Source: Hyalangium ruber
Lineage (GTDB): Bacteria > Myxococcota > Myxococcia > Myxococcales > Myxococcaceae
Length of the DNA stretch: 64,000 bases
Reading direction: 5' to 3'
NCBI RefSeq assembly: GCF_034259325.1
Contig: NZ_JAXIVS010000002.1
Location: 886,386-950,385 of the forward strand
The position numbers and the translations under genes are program-made. Each line of letters starts with the position of its first letter. Position 1 is the stretch's first letter. The notes beneath the pieces are model-generated. The model was not told the DNA's origin, made no database searches, and saw only the letters and a list, made by a program, of their open reading frames with translations. Of this stretch, positions 9,031 to 16,699 are shown piece by piece.

Positions 9031-10338
9031 GTGAACATCCCCCGGAGTGCCCGTTCGCTGGCGCAGTGGCTCCTGCTGGGAGCGCTCGTCGGTGGGGTGT
9101 GCGGCGTGGCCTCGGCGGTCTTTCTCTTCCTCCTCGAGAAAGCCACCGCGCTGCGGGAGCTGCACCCGGGCCTCGTCTACACGCTGCCGCTGGCCGGGCT
9201 CGTCATCGGCGCGCTGTACGCGAAGTGGGGAGCTCCCATCCGAGGCGGCAACAACCTGATCATCGACACGGTACACGAGGGAGACCGACAGGTGCCGCTG
9301 CGCATGGCGCCCATGGTGCTGCTGGGCACGGTGCTCACCCACCTCTTCGGAGGCAGCGCTGGCCGCGAAGGCACCGCCGTGCAGATGGGAGGCAGCCTCG
9401 CGGACGCACTCGCCCACCGCCTGCGCGTCTCGCCGGAAACGCGCCGCGAGCTGCTCGCCGCGGGAATCGCCGGAGGGTTCGGCTCGGTGTTCGGCACACC
9501 CATCGCGGGCGCCGTCTTCGGGCTGGAGGTGGTCGTCGTGGGGCGCCTGGGCTACGAGGCGCTGCTTCCGGCGCTGGTGGCCTCGGTGGTGGGCGACCTG
9601 GTGACGCGCGGGCTGGGAATCGACCACACAGTGTACCCGACGCCCACGGCCTTGCCGCTCTCGGCGGGTGTGCTGGCGAAGTGGCTGGTCTTCGCGGTGG
9701 CGGTCGCGGGGGTGGCGATCCTCTTCGTGGAGGGGACACACCGGCTGAAGAAGCTGCTGGAGGGCCGCATTCCCTCACTGCCGCTGCGCATGGCCGTGGG
9801 AGGGCTGGCGGTGGTGGGGCTGTGGAAGCTCGTGGGGACGGACGCATACCTGGGGCTGGGCGTGCCCACCATCGTCCGCGCCTTCGTGGACCCGGCGCTG
9901 CCCGAGTCGGCCTTCGCGTGGAAGCTGCTCTTCACGGCCGTCACGCTGGGAGCGGGCTTTCTGGGCGGAGAGGTGACGCCGCTGTTCTTCGTCGGCGCGG
10001 CGCTGGGCAACGTGCTGGCTCGGCTGCTGGGGCTCCCGGTGGACCTGGGGGCGGCGGTGGGCATGGCGGCGCTGTTCGCCGCCGCGGCCAATACGCCGCT
10101 GGCCCTCTCCATCATGGCGGTAGAGCTGGTGGGCGCGAGTGTCCTGCCCCACGTGGCCATCGTCGCCACGATGGCGTACCTGCTCACGGGTCAGCGCGGC
10201 ATCTACCCAGCGCAGCGCATCGCCCGGCTCAAGCATGGCGGACCGCTGCTGGCCCGGCTCATGCCGCTGCGCGAGCTGCCCTCGGAGCCCCCGGAATCGA
10301 AGGGCGAGCCCGAGCCAAAGGAACCCTCACGAGACTGA
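9031..10338 (+). CDS. CLC-family anion/proton antiporter, fluoride-type motifs
   Basis: A polytopic inner-membrane protein of about 435 residues in the CLC family. The GTG at 9031 just precedes the first membrane helix; a GTG at 8899 would add 44 residues and no clear ribosome site decides the matter. The gating-glutamate motif reads GREGT (111-115) rather than the GREGP of chloride channels. The first selectivity loop reads RGGNNLI (71-77) instead of GSGIP. Both changes are those I associate with the CLC-F branch that exports fluoride in exchange for protons. GSVFGTPIAGAVFGLE and GFLGGEVTPLFFVG complete the pore signature. I looked for a fluoride riboswitch upstream and did not recognise one. 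CLC membership is firm; fluoride as substrate is inference. Confidence 0.85.
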   Translation: MNIPRSARSLAQWLLLGALVGGVCGVASAVFLFLLEKATALRELHPGLVYTLPLAGLVIGALYAKWGAPIRGGNNLIIDTVHEGDRQVPLRMAPMVLLGTVLTHLFGGSAGREGTAVQMGGSLADALAHRLRVSPETRRELLAAGIAGGFGSVFGTPIAGAVFGLEVVVVGRLGYEALLPALVASVVGDLVTRGLGIDHTVYPTPTALPLSAGVLAKWLVFAVAVAGVAILFVEGTHRLKKLLEGRIPSLPLRMAVGGLAVVGLWKLVGTDAYLGLGVPTIVRAFVDPALPESAFAWKLLFTAVTLGAGFLGGEVTPLFFVGAALGNVLARLLGLPVDLGAAVGMAALFAAAANTPLALSIMAVELVGASVLPHVAIVATMAYLLTGQRGIYPAQRIARLKHGGPLLARLMPLRELPSEPPESKGEPEPKEPSRD

Positions 10339-10357
10339 GGCAGCGCCTCCCAGCGCC

Positions 10358-11275
10358 CTACCGCGAGGGATTCAGGGCGAAGTCGACGGGAATGACGAAC
10401 TCGGCGGTGGGGCTCGGGTGGCCTACGGGCAGGGGCTCGAAGGGAGCGGCGGCCTCGACCATGCGCAGCGCCTCGGTGTCGAGCACGGAATGGCCAGAGG
10501 AGCGCGCGAGCATGGGCGCTCCGGCGAGCGAGCCGTCCCGGTTGACGCGGAACTGGATCCGGGCCGTGCCCTGCATGCCGAGCCGAACCGCGCTCGCCGG
10601 GTAGCGCCGCTGCCGGGTCACTCCCGAGAACAGGCGCCGCGAATAGGCCCGAAGCTCACCCGAGGAAGCCCCCGCGCCACGTGGAGCGCTCGTGCTCCCT
10701 TGCGTGCCCATGTTCAGCCCTGAAACCCCCGCCAGGGCGGCAGCGGACACGGCCCACGCGCGGGTATCCACCGCATCCTCGGAAGCCCCCTGGGAGGCGC
10801 CCTCCTCTCCTGAGAAATCTCCCCCGGAGGCCCCCGGCTCGGAATCCAACGAGGGAATCTCCCCCGTGGCGGAATCGGAAACCGCCCCCGTCTCCTCGGG
10901 ACGAGCCACCCCAGGTGCCTTCTTCGGGAAAGGAATCACGACCACCTTCCGGGGCCGGTTCACGCTACGAGGAACACGCTCGGGCGGACGCTCCGGCACG
11001 GCCTCGACGGGAGCCGCCGCGCCCACCGGGCGCGAAGCGGAAGCAACCTGCCCGGCACCCGGGACGTCACCCGCCCCCTCGAACCAGATGATCGGCGCGA
11101 CATCGGAAGGAGCCCCCCGAGCCACGCGGCTCTCCGACATCCGCGCGGATCCGTCTCCCTGGAGGAGCAGCGCCAGGAAGCCATGCAGCGCCACGGAAGC
11201 GCCCAGAAAGAGCAGCAGGCGCCCGGGGCCGCCCCGCCTCTCAGCGCTCCCAGCTCTGGCGGCCTCCCATGGCAT
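10358..11275 (-). CDS. TonB family energy-transducing protein
   Basis: A 305-residue protein with the TonB plan: one N-terminal membrane anchor (LLLFLGASVALHGFLALLL, near residues 21-39), a long Pro/Ala/Glu-rich periplasmic spacer, and a C-terminal TonB domain (last 90 residues or so) with the features YSRRLFSGVTRQRRYPASA, GTARIQFRVNRDGSL and PVDFAL. It should couple the inner-membrane proton gradient to outer-membrane receptors. A TTG at 11293 would add six residues. It lies 13-31 bases downstream of the AbiEi-like gene on the same strand, so the two may be co-transcribed, an unusual pairing. It converges with the CLC gene, 19 bases apart. Confidence 0.82.
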   Translation of the reverse strand: MPWEAARAGSAERRGGPGRLLLFLGASVALHGFLALLLQGDGSARMSESRVARGAPSDVAPIIWFEGAGDVPGAGQVASASRPVGAAAPVEAVPERPPERVPRSVNRPRKVVVIPFPKKAPGVARPEETGAVSDSATGEIPSLDSEPGASGGDFSGEEGASQGASEDAVDTRAWAVSAAALAGVSGLNMGTQGSTSAPRGAGASSGELRAYSRRLFSGVTRQRRYPASAVRLGMQGTARIQFRVNRDGSLAGAPMLARSSGHSVLDTEALRMVEAAAPFEPLPVGHPSPTAEFVIPVDFALNPSR

Positions 11276-11306
11276 CGCCACGATGTATTGCAAAGGCGCC
11301 GAGCCA

Positions 11307-12083
11307 TCAACCCGGCCCCTCCTGATAAGCAGGCAGCCAGTCCGTGTCCTCTAACTCCGTGCCCGGATCATCTTCCCAGTTCCAGTCGAAACCTGGCTGT
11401 GGCGATTCGGCAATCCTCGGTTCTGGCACCGGGCGATTCCGCGCCTCGAGGGCCCTCCGGATGTCGGCTCCCTGCCGAGCCATGAGCAGCTCCACATATG
11501 GCGTGAGGGTCTTCGTGACACGGCAGATGGCCGCGAAGCGGAGGACCTCCTCCGGTGAGCAACACCCAGCCAGCAGGGCCGTCTTGAGCGCACGAACCGC
11601 TACCGGATAGCCGAGTTTATTGCGGTACTTGAAGAGGTCCGCCACGGTCTTTGCCACGCTGTAGACACGCACTGGCACACCGCGATCCGCATGATGTTCG
11701 ATGCCCTCGGAAAGCGCCGGCCCAGAGAAGCGGACAATGCGCAGCGAAGGTTGCTGTCGGCGTGGGCGACGGGCCTTCTCTCCGATAGCGAGGCACACCT
11801 CCACGGGCTCCTCGGTCAGCAAGCCATGGAAGTAGAGCGCCGAAGAGAGACACACCACCCCCTGCGGGACGCATTTGGCCGCGATGGTCGTCCTGCAAAA
11901 TGGGCGATGGGACCACCCCCAGACACCGGGTGCCACCTGCCTCAACATCAACCGCAGCCATGGCAGGGGCACACCTCGATGCGCCAGATCGCGTGGCCGA
12001 AGCAGTCCCAGCTGATCCGCCAGCTCTGCTACCGAAGGCCTCGTCAACCGGTCTGCTCGTGGCTTCAGTCTGTTGCTCGCCAT
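11307..12083 (-). CDS. AbiEi-like antitoxin-family protein, no toxin partner
   Basis: A 258-residue protein resembling type IV toxin-antitoxin AbiEi antitoxins. It has an N-terminal winged-helix region (SVAELADQLGLLRPRDLAHRG), then a core with CLSSALYFHGL and the typical SVAKTVADLFKYRNKLG followed by a helix with VRALKTALLAG. The ATG at 12083 has GGAGGTGGAGG immediately upstream. AbiEi proteins repress their own operon and counter AbiEii, a nucleotidyltransferase toxin. Here the next gene is TonB-like, and no AbiEii-like gene is present, so this may be an orphan regulator. The C-terminal tail is acidic (WNWEDDPGTELEDTDW). A large palindrome lies 106 bases upstream. Confidence 0.7.
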   Translation of the reverse strand: MASNRLKPRADRLTRPSVAELADQLGLLRPRDLAHRGVPLPWLRLMLRQVAPGVWGWSHRPFCRTTIAAKCVPQGVVCLSSALYFHGLLTEEPVEVCLAIGEKARRPRRQQPSLRIVRFSGPALSEGIEHHADRGVPVRVYSVAKTVADLFKYRNKLGYPVAVRALKTALLAGCCSPEEVLRFAAICRVTKTLTPYVELLMARQGADIRRALEARNRPVPEPRIAESPQPGFDWNWEDDPGTELEDTDWLPAYQEGPG

Positions 12084-12188
12084 CCTCCACCTCCCCCAAC
12101 CCATGCAGCGCGGTGCTCTCCCTACCTGGAGGGGCTGACACGCGGGTTGAGGGGATAGGCCACGCTTCCGAGCCACTGCTGCGCGGCA

Positions 12189-12244
12189 CTGTTCGAAAAT
12201 GTCGGGACTTTTGCGACCCCAAAACCCCCGACATTTCCGAACAG
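12189..12244. repeat. 56-bp near-perfect palindrome
   Basis: Arms 12189-12213 and 12220-12244 (25 bases each) match at 22 positions and enclose a 6-base loop. The core arm contains TGTTCG and ATGTCGGG. It sits between the end of the CapA-like gene and the start of the AbiEi-like gene, both read leftward. It lacks a T-run, so it is a poor intrinsic terminator. It could be a dispersed REP-like element or an operator for the AbiEi-like repressor. Confidence 0.85.
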
Positions 12245-12325
12245 CGAGTTCCCAGGCTCCCCTGGGGGTCCGTGACGCCTGTGCGCCTACTGCCCCATGG
12301 CATCGGTTGCTTTACCGAGCGGACC

Positions 12326-13675
12326 TCAGGGCGCGCCTTGGACCGCCACGCCACCGGCCGGCGCTTCCGGGGTGCGCGGCGTCGGCGTGGCCACTGTGAC
12401 GCCCTCGGGCAACATCTTCAGGATGCGCTCGCGCCGCAGCTTCTGCATCGCCAGGCGCCGCTCCAGCGCGGTCCGCTCCACCTTCGCCGCGGCCTTGGCC
12501 GCCTTCGCCTTGCGACCCTCGGGCAGCGGCTGCGCATCCAGCTGTGCCACGCGCCCGACGACGGCCTCCACCTCCCGGTCGAGCAACAACGGCTGGATGT
12601 TGCGCAGCTCCTTGCGCTTGCGCGTGAGCGCGTTGTTCTCGATCCACACCGGCAGCGCCGACACCGCGTCCAGCTCCACCGGGCCGCCCGCCTCGCGCCG
12701 CACCCACGCCACGCGCAGCAGCATCGAGTCCCGCACGTCCCCGTCCTTGCCCGGGCCGCCCGGCTTGTACGTGTAGAAGCGCCCCTGGTTCGCCACCAGG
12801 TTACCCAGTGAGTACGCGATGAGCGCCTTGCGCCCCTCTGGCGTCGTGTACTGCTCCAGCGGCTGCAGCACGTGCGGGTGGTGGCCAATCACCGCCCCCG
12901 CCCCCGCATCGATGAGAGCGCGCGCCAGCTGCTGGTCCTCCGGGTGGGGCTGCTCGGCGTACTCCGCCCCCCAATGCACCATCACGAAGAGCACGTCACA
13001 CTGGCCCGCCGCCAGGCGCACCTGCTCCACCAGCTGCTCCACGCTCACCTCGCGCTCCTGGTCCTCCACCTTGTACGGCACATAGGCGACGTGCGGGCCC
13101 TCGAGGTCCTCCGGGTTGGTGAAGCCATTCATCCACCGCGTGAAGGACAGGAAGCCCAGCCGCATCCCTTTGACGTCCATCACCACCGGCTCCCATGCCG
13201 GCGAGAGCGAGACGCCCGTGCCCACGTGCTGGATGCCCGCCGCGTCCAGGTGCCGCAGCGTCTCGACCATCCCCGGCAGGTTCTGATCCCGAGCGTGGTT
13301 GTTGGCGGTGGAGACCAGCTTCACGCCCGCCGCGGCCAGCGCGCGCACCATCGCCGAGGGCGCGTTGAACAAGAACTGCCGCGTCACCGCCTTCTTGTTG
13401 TCGGTGACGGGCGTCTCCAGGTTCACCACCGCCACGTCCACGGCGCGCAGCTCGCCCGCGATGGGCTCGAACACGTGGTCCCATCCCTCGTTGTTGAGGG
13501 AGCGAGGGGGCTCGCCCTTCACCTCCGGCGGTGCGCTGAGCGCGTGGGCCTGGGCTGCCTTCTTCAACTCGCCATGAGGAATCACATCTCCGCCGAAGAC
13601 GAGCTCCACGCGCGTGGCGGGTGCGGGAGTCGTGGCGTAAAGCAGGGGGGCGAGCAGGAGGACGGGGGAGAACAC
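12326..13675 (-). CDS. CapA-like metallophosphatase family protein
   Basis: A 449-residue exported protein with a short signal peptide (MFSPVLLLAPLLYA). It carries the CapA/PgsA set of metal-binding motifs: FGGDV near the start, NLETPVT, STANNHARDQ, VMVHWGAEY, VIGHHPHVLQP and AYSLGN. CapA proteins take part in poly-gamma-glutamate capsule assembly, but many family members in Gram-negatives have no known substrate, and no capB or capC is near. The last 110 residues are an Ala/Lys/Arg-rich helical extension with an alanine-rich tail, not part of the usual domain. No operon partner is evident; the palindrome lies 82 bases beyond the stop. Confidence 0.85.
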   Translation of the reverse strand: MFSPVLLLAPLLYATTPAPATRVELVFGGDVIPHGELKKAAQAHALSAPPEVKGEPPRSLNNEGWDHVFEPIAGELRAVDVAVVNLETPVTDNKKAVTRQFLFNAPSAMVRALAAAGVKLVSTANNHARDQNLPGMVETLRHLDAAGIQHVGTGVSLSPAWEPVVMDVKGMRLGFLSFTRWMNGFTNPEDLEGPHVAYVPYKVEDQEREVSVEQLVEQVRLAAGQCDVLFVMVHWGAEYAEQPHPEDQQLARALIDAGAGAVIGHHPHVLQPLEQYTTPEGRKALIAYSLGNLVANQGRFYTYKPGGPGKDGDVRDSMLLRVAWVRREAGGPVELDAVSALPVWIENNALTRKRKELRNIQPLLLDREVEAVVGRVAQLDAQPLPEGRKAKAAKAAAKVERTALERRLAMQKLRRERILKMLPEGVTVATPTPRTPEAPAGGVAVQGAP

Positions 13676-13771
13676 GCCCTGCAGCTTAGTTCACTCCCTG
13701 ATGATCTCGGAAAGAGGCCAGAATTCGGCCTCGCCCGAGCCCAGCCGAGCAGGCGACCGCCAGAGGCCCTC

Positions 13772-14944
13772 CTAGGTCGTCAGCACGAGCTTGAGGAGTT
13801 CGGGTGGACTGCCCACGCGCATGGGAGGCCCCCAGAAGCCGCAGCCCCGGCTCACGTACAGATGCGAGCCGCCATGCTGATAGAGCCCCGCGGAGTGCTC
13901 CCAGCTCAGCCCGATGAAGAGGGTCATCGGAAAGAGCTGCCCGCCATGGGTGTGGCCGGAGAGCTGGACATCCACGCCTCGCTCGGCGGCGACCTTGAAG
14001 TTCGCGGGCTGGTGCGCCAACAGCACCGAAGCACGGTCCGGATCCCGCCCCATGAGCGCCTGGTCGAGGTCATAGCCTGGCCTGCCGCGCCGCCTCCCGC
14101 CGCTCCAGTCGTCCACGCCCACCAGGTCCAGCGAGCCGCCCGCATCCCCGACGCTCATGTGGCGGTTGCGCAGCACTTGGAGGCCCAGCTTCTCCAGGAA
14201 CCCCGTCCAGGCCACCTCCCCCGAGAAGTACTCGTGGTTGCCGGTGACGAAGAAGCTCCCGAAGCGAGACTTCAGGTTGCCGAGCGCCGCGACGGCCCCA
14301 CCCAGCGTCGCCACATCCCCATCCACCAGGTCCCCGGTAATCGCCACGAGGTCCGGCCGGAGCGCGTTGGCTCGGCGGACCAGCTCGTCCATGAACCGGC
14401 GCTCGATGAACGGGCCCACGTGGATGTCCGTGAGCTGGACGATGCTGAGTCCGTCCAAAGCCTTGGGCAACTTCGGCACCCGGACCGAAATCTCCGTCAC
14501 CTCGGGCGCCGCGAAGGCCCGCCAGCGCCCATAAGCGGCCACTCCGCCCCCGGTGACCACGGCCGTGCCCGCCACCGCCCGGGCCAGGAAGTGTCGCCGC
14601 GCCTCGTCCACCGGAGGCGCCGAGGGCACACGGAGCCGTTTGCCCAGCACCACCAGCCCTCGAGTGAGGTCCAGGAAGAGGAGCGCGAGCACCAGGAAGA
14701 GCGCCAGGCCCATCCAGGTATACGTCGCCACCGCGAGCACGCCGGCGACACTTGCCGGGAATAAGTCCTCCAGCGAGCGCCGGTACATCAGCAGAGCCGA
14801 CAGGAGGACCAGCACCGCCATCGCCAACAGCCGGGGCACGCGGCCTCGCACCAGCGGCCGCACCAGGCGCCGGTACAGGTACAGGTGTCCCAGCACGGCG
14901 CCGGTCGCGATGAGCAGCGAGAAGGAGAAGAACCGGAACGGCAT
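13772..14944 (-). CDS. membrane-anchored calcineurin-like metallophosphoesterase
   Basis: About 390 residues. The ATG at 14944 is preferred over a GTG at 14956 because AAGG lies 5 bases upstream. The N-terminal 110 residues contain about three membrane helices, and a second hydrophobic stretch with RRHFLARAVAGTAVVTGG follows, so the catalytic domain is probably periplasmic. That domain has all calcineurin-like motifs: LTDIHVG, GDLVDGD, GNHEY, AHQP and SGHTHGGQ. This arrangement resembles YkuE/YaeI-type phosphodiesterases that act on lipid or wall intermediates, but the substrate cannot be read from sequence. It stands alone, 96 bases from the CapA-like gene. Confidence 0.85.
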   Translation of the reverse strand: MPFRFFSFSLLIATGAVLGHLYLYRRLVRPLVRGRVPRLLAMAVLVLLSALLMYRRSLEDLFPASVAGVLAVATYTWMGLALFLVLALLFLDLTRGLVVLGKRLRVPSAPPVDEARRHFLARAVAGTAVVTGGGVAAYGRWRAFAAPEVTEISVRVPKLPKALDGLSIVQLTDIHVGPFIERRFMDELVRRANALRPDLVAITGDLVDGDVATLGGAVAALGNLKSRFGSFFVTGNHEYFSGEVAWTGFLEKLGLQVLRNRHMSVGDAGGSLDLVGVDDWSGGRRRGRPGYDLDQALMGRDPDRASVLLAHQPANFKVAAERGVDVQLSGHTHGGQLFPMTLFIGLSWEHSAGLYQHGGSHLYVSRGCGFWGPPMRVGSPPELLKLVLTT

Positions 14945-14964
14945 GAATGCCTTCACCCTCGGGA

Positions 14965-15022
14965 CTACTTCGGGCCGAAGAGGCGGTCTCCCGCCTCGCC
15001 CAGCCCCGGCACGTTGGGACGG
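14965..15022 (-). pseudogene. remnant of the 3' end of upp (uracil phosphoribosyltransferase)
   Basis: Read leftward, this stretch encodes RPNVPGLGEAGDRLFGPK and then TAG at 14967-14965. The C-terminus of bacterial uracil phosphoribosyltransferase reads very similarly (VPGLGDAGDRLFGT), and this loop binds uracil. Nothing upstream in this frame resembles the rest of the enzyme, because the mmsA coding region begins to overlap at once: mmsA stops at 15024. The simplest reading is that a deletion or rearrangement replaced most of upp and left its last 18 or so codons. Confidence 0.5.
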
Positions 15023-15023
15023 C

Positions 15024-16514
15024 TCAGCTCATCCACGAGCCGTCGGTGCGCGCCGTCCACTTGCGCGTCACCTTCTTGAGGTAGCTCCAGAACTCCACGC
15101 CACCCTGGCCGGTGATGTCGCCATGGCCGAAGCGCGACTCGTTGATTCCACCAAAGGAGAATGGCTCGCGCGGAACGGGCACGCCTACGTTGACGCCCAC
15201 CATGCCCGCCTTGGCGTTGTCCACCACATGCTGAGCCACGATGCCGTTGGTGGTGAAGACCGAGGCCGCGTTCCCGTAGGGCGAGGAGTTCTGCAGCTCG
15301 ATGGCCGCCGTGAGCGTGGGCACGCGCACGATGGAGATGAGCGGGCCGAACAGCTCCTTGGTGTGGGCCTCGGAGCCCGGACGCACGTGGTCCAGGATGG
15401 TGGGGCCCAGCCAGTTGCCGCCCCCGTACGCCGCGCCCGAGGGCTTCTTGCCGCGCCCGTCCACCAGCACCTTGGCGCCGTCCGCCTCGGCCCGGGCGAT
15501 GGCGGCCTCCAGGCGCTCCTGCGCCGCGCGGTCGATGAGCGCGCCCATGCCGGGGCCCATCTCGATGGCGGCGGCGCGGCGCGCCATCTCGTCGATGATG
15601 TGCTGCACATCGCCCACCGCCACCATCACGCTGGCGGCCATGCAGCGCTGGCCCGCGCACCCGGTGAACGAGTCCACCACCGCCTGCGGGGTGAACACGG
15701 GGTCCGCGTCCGGCACGACGATGAGGTGGTTCTTCGCGCCGCCCAGGGCGAGCACGCGCTTACCGCGCGCGGTGCCCTCCGCGTACACGCGCCGGGCGAT
15801 GTTCGTGGAGCCCACGAAGCCCACCGCTTGGATGTCCGGGTGCTCGAGGATGCCGTCCACGGCCTCCTTGCCACCGTGAACGATGGAGAAGACGCCGGGG
15901 GGAACGCCCGCCTCCAGCATCAGCTCGCCCAGCAGCAGCGAGGTGAGCGGCACCTTCTCCGAGGGCTTGAGGATGAAGGCATTGCCCAGGGTGATGGCGG
16001 TGGGAATCATCCACAGCGGCACCATGGCCGGGAAGTTGAACGGAGCGATGCCAGCCACCACGCCGAGCGGCTCGCGCTTGAACTCGCAAGTCACTCCGCG
16101 GCTCACCTCGAGCGCGCCGCCCGTGTCCAGGTTCTGGACGGACAGGGCGTAGTCACACACCTCGATGCCCTTGAGCAGCCCGGCGCGCGCCTCGGCGATC
16201 GTCTTTCCCGCCTCGCTGGCGGCGAGGTTGGCAAGCCGCTCGATGTGCTGCTCCAGCAGCATGCGGAAGCGGAACATGCGCGAGGTGCGGTCACGCAGGG
16301 CGGTGGCGCGCCAGCCCTCGGCGGCCTTCTTCGCCGCCTCTACTACGGGCGCCACGCCCGCGGCGGGAGTCAGGGGAACGCGGCCGATGACGGTGCCCGT
16401 GTAGGGACTGCGCACGTCGAGCATCGCGGCGCCGGCGGGGGTTACCCACTCGCCACCCACGAGGTTGCGGCCAATGATCGGAGTTTCAGGAAGCTGAACG
16501 TAAGTAGCAGACAC
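15024..16514 (-). CDS. mmsA: CoA-acylating methylmalonate-semialdehyde dehydrogenase
   Basis: An aldehyde dehydrogenase of about 496 residues that would convert methylmalonate or malonate semialdehyde plus CoA and NAD into propionyl- or acetyl-CoA, a late step of valine and myo-inositol breakdown. The MmsA/IolA signatures are GIAPFNFPAMVPLWMIP, FILKPSEKVP, FVGSTNIA, GGAKNH and GCAGQRCMA with the nucleophilic Cys, then EPFSFGG near the end. The GTG at 16514 follows a run of six G at suitable distance; a GTG at 16538 would add eight residues. No valine- or inositol-pathway genes adjoin it. Immediately downstream lies the upp-like remnant. Confidence 0.92.
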   Translation of the reverse strand: MSATYVQLPETPIIGRNLVGGEWVTPAGAAMLDVRSPYTGTVIGRVPLTPAAGVAPVVEAAKKAAEGWRATALRDRTSRMFRFRMLLEQHIERLANLAASEAGKTIAEARAGLLKGIEVCDYALSVQNLDTGGALEVSRGVTCEFKREPLGVVAGIAPFNFPAMVPLWMIPTAITLGNAFILKPSEKVPLTSLLLGELMLEAGVPPGVFSIVHGGKEAVDGILEHPDIQAVGFVGSTNIARRVYAEGTARGKRVLALGGAKNHLIVVPDADPVFTPQAVVDSFTGCAGQRCMAASVMVAVGDVQHIIDEMARRAAAIEMGPGMGALIDRAAQERLEAAIARAEADGAKVLVDGRGKKPSGAAYGGGNWLGPTILDHVRPGSEAHTKELFGPLISIVRVPTLTAAIELQNSSPYGNAASVFTTNGIVAQHVVDNAKAGMVGVNVGVPVPREPFSFGGINESRFGHGDITGQGGVEFWSYLKKVTRKWTARTDGSWMS

Positions 16515-16699
16515 GTGGACCCCCCAAGGGTTCGTCACGGGAAGAAGCAGATCCTAACAGGGCGGCGCCAGGGATCCGCAACCGATGCACCCTGGGGGTG
16601 CGACGCGGTGCGACATGGGCGGATCTCTTCGCTTGGTGTTGTCAGGCTCCAGGCTAACGTACGCCCCCTCGATTCGTTGGAAGCTCTACAGGAGAGCGC

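Noticed and set aside
12189..12244. Palindrome as an intrinsic terminator for the CapA-like gene
   Set aside because: There is no T-run after either arm, and it lies 82 bases beyond the stop. It remains possible as a Rho-independent variant but is less likely.
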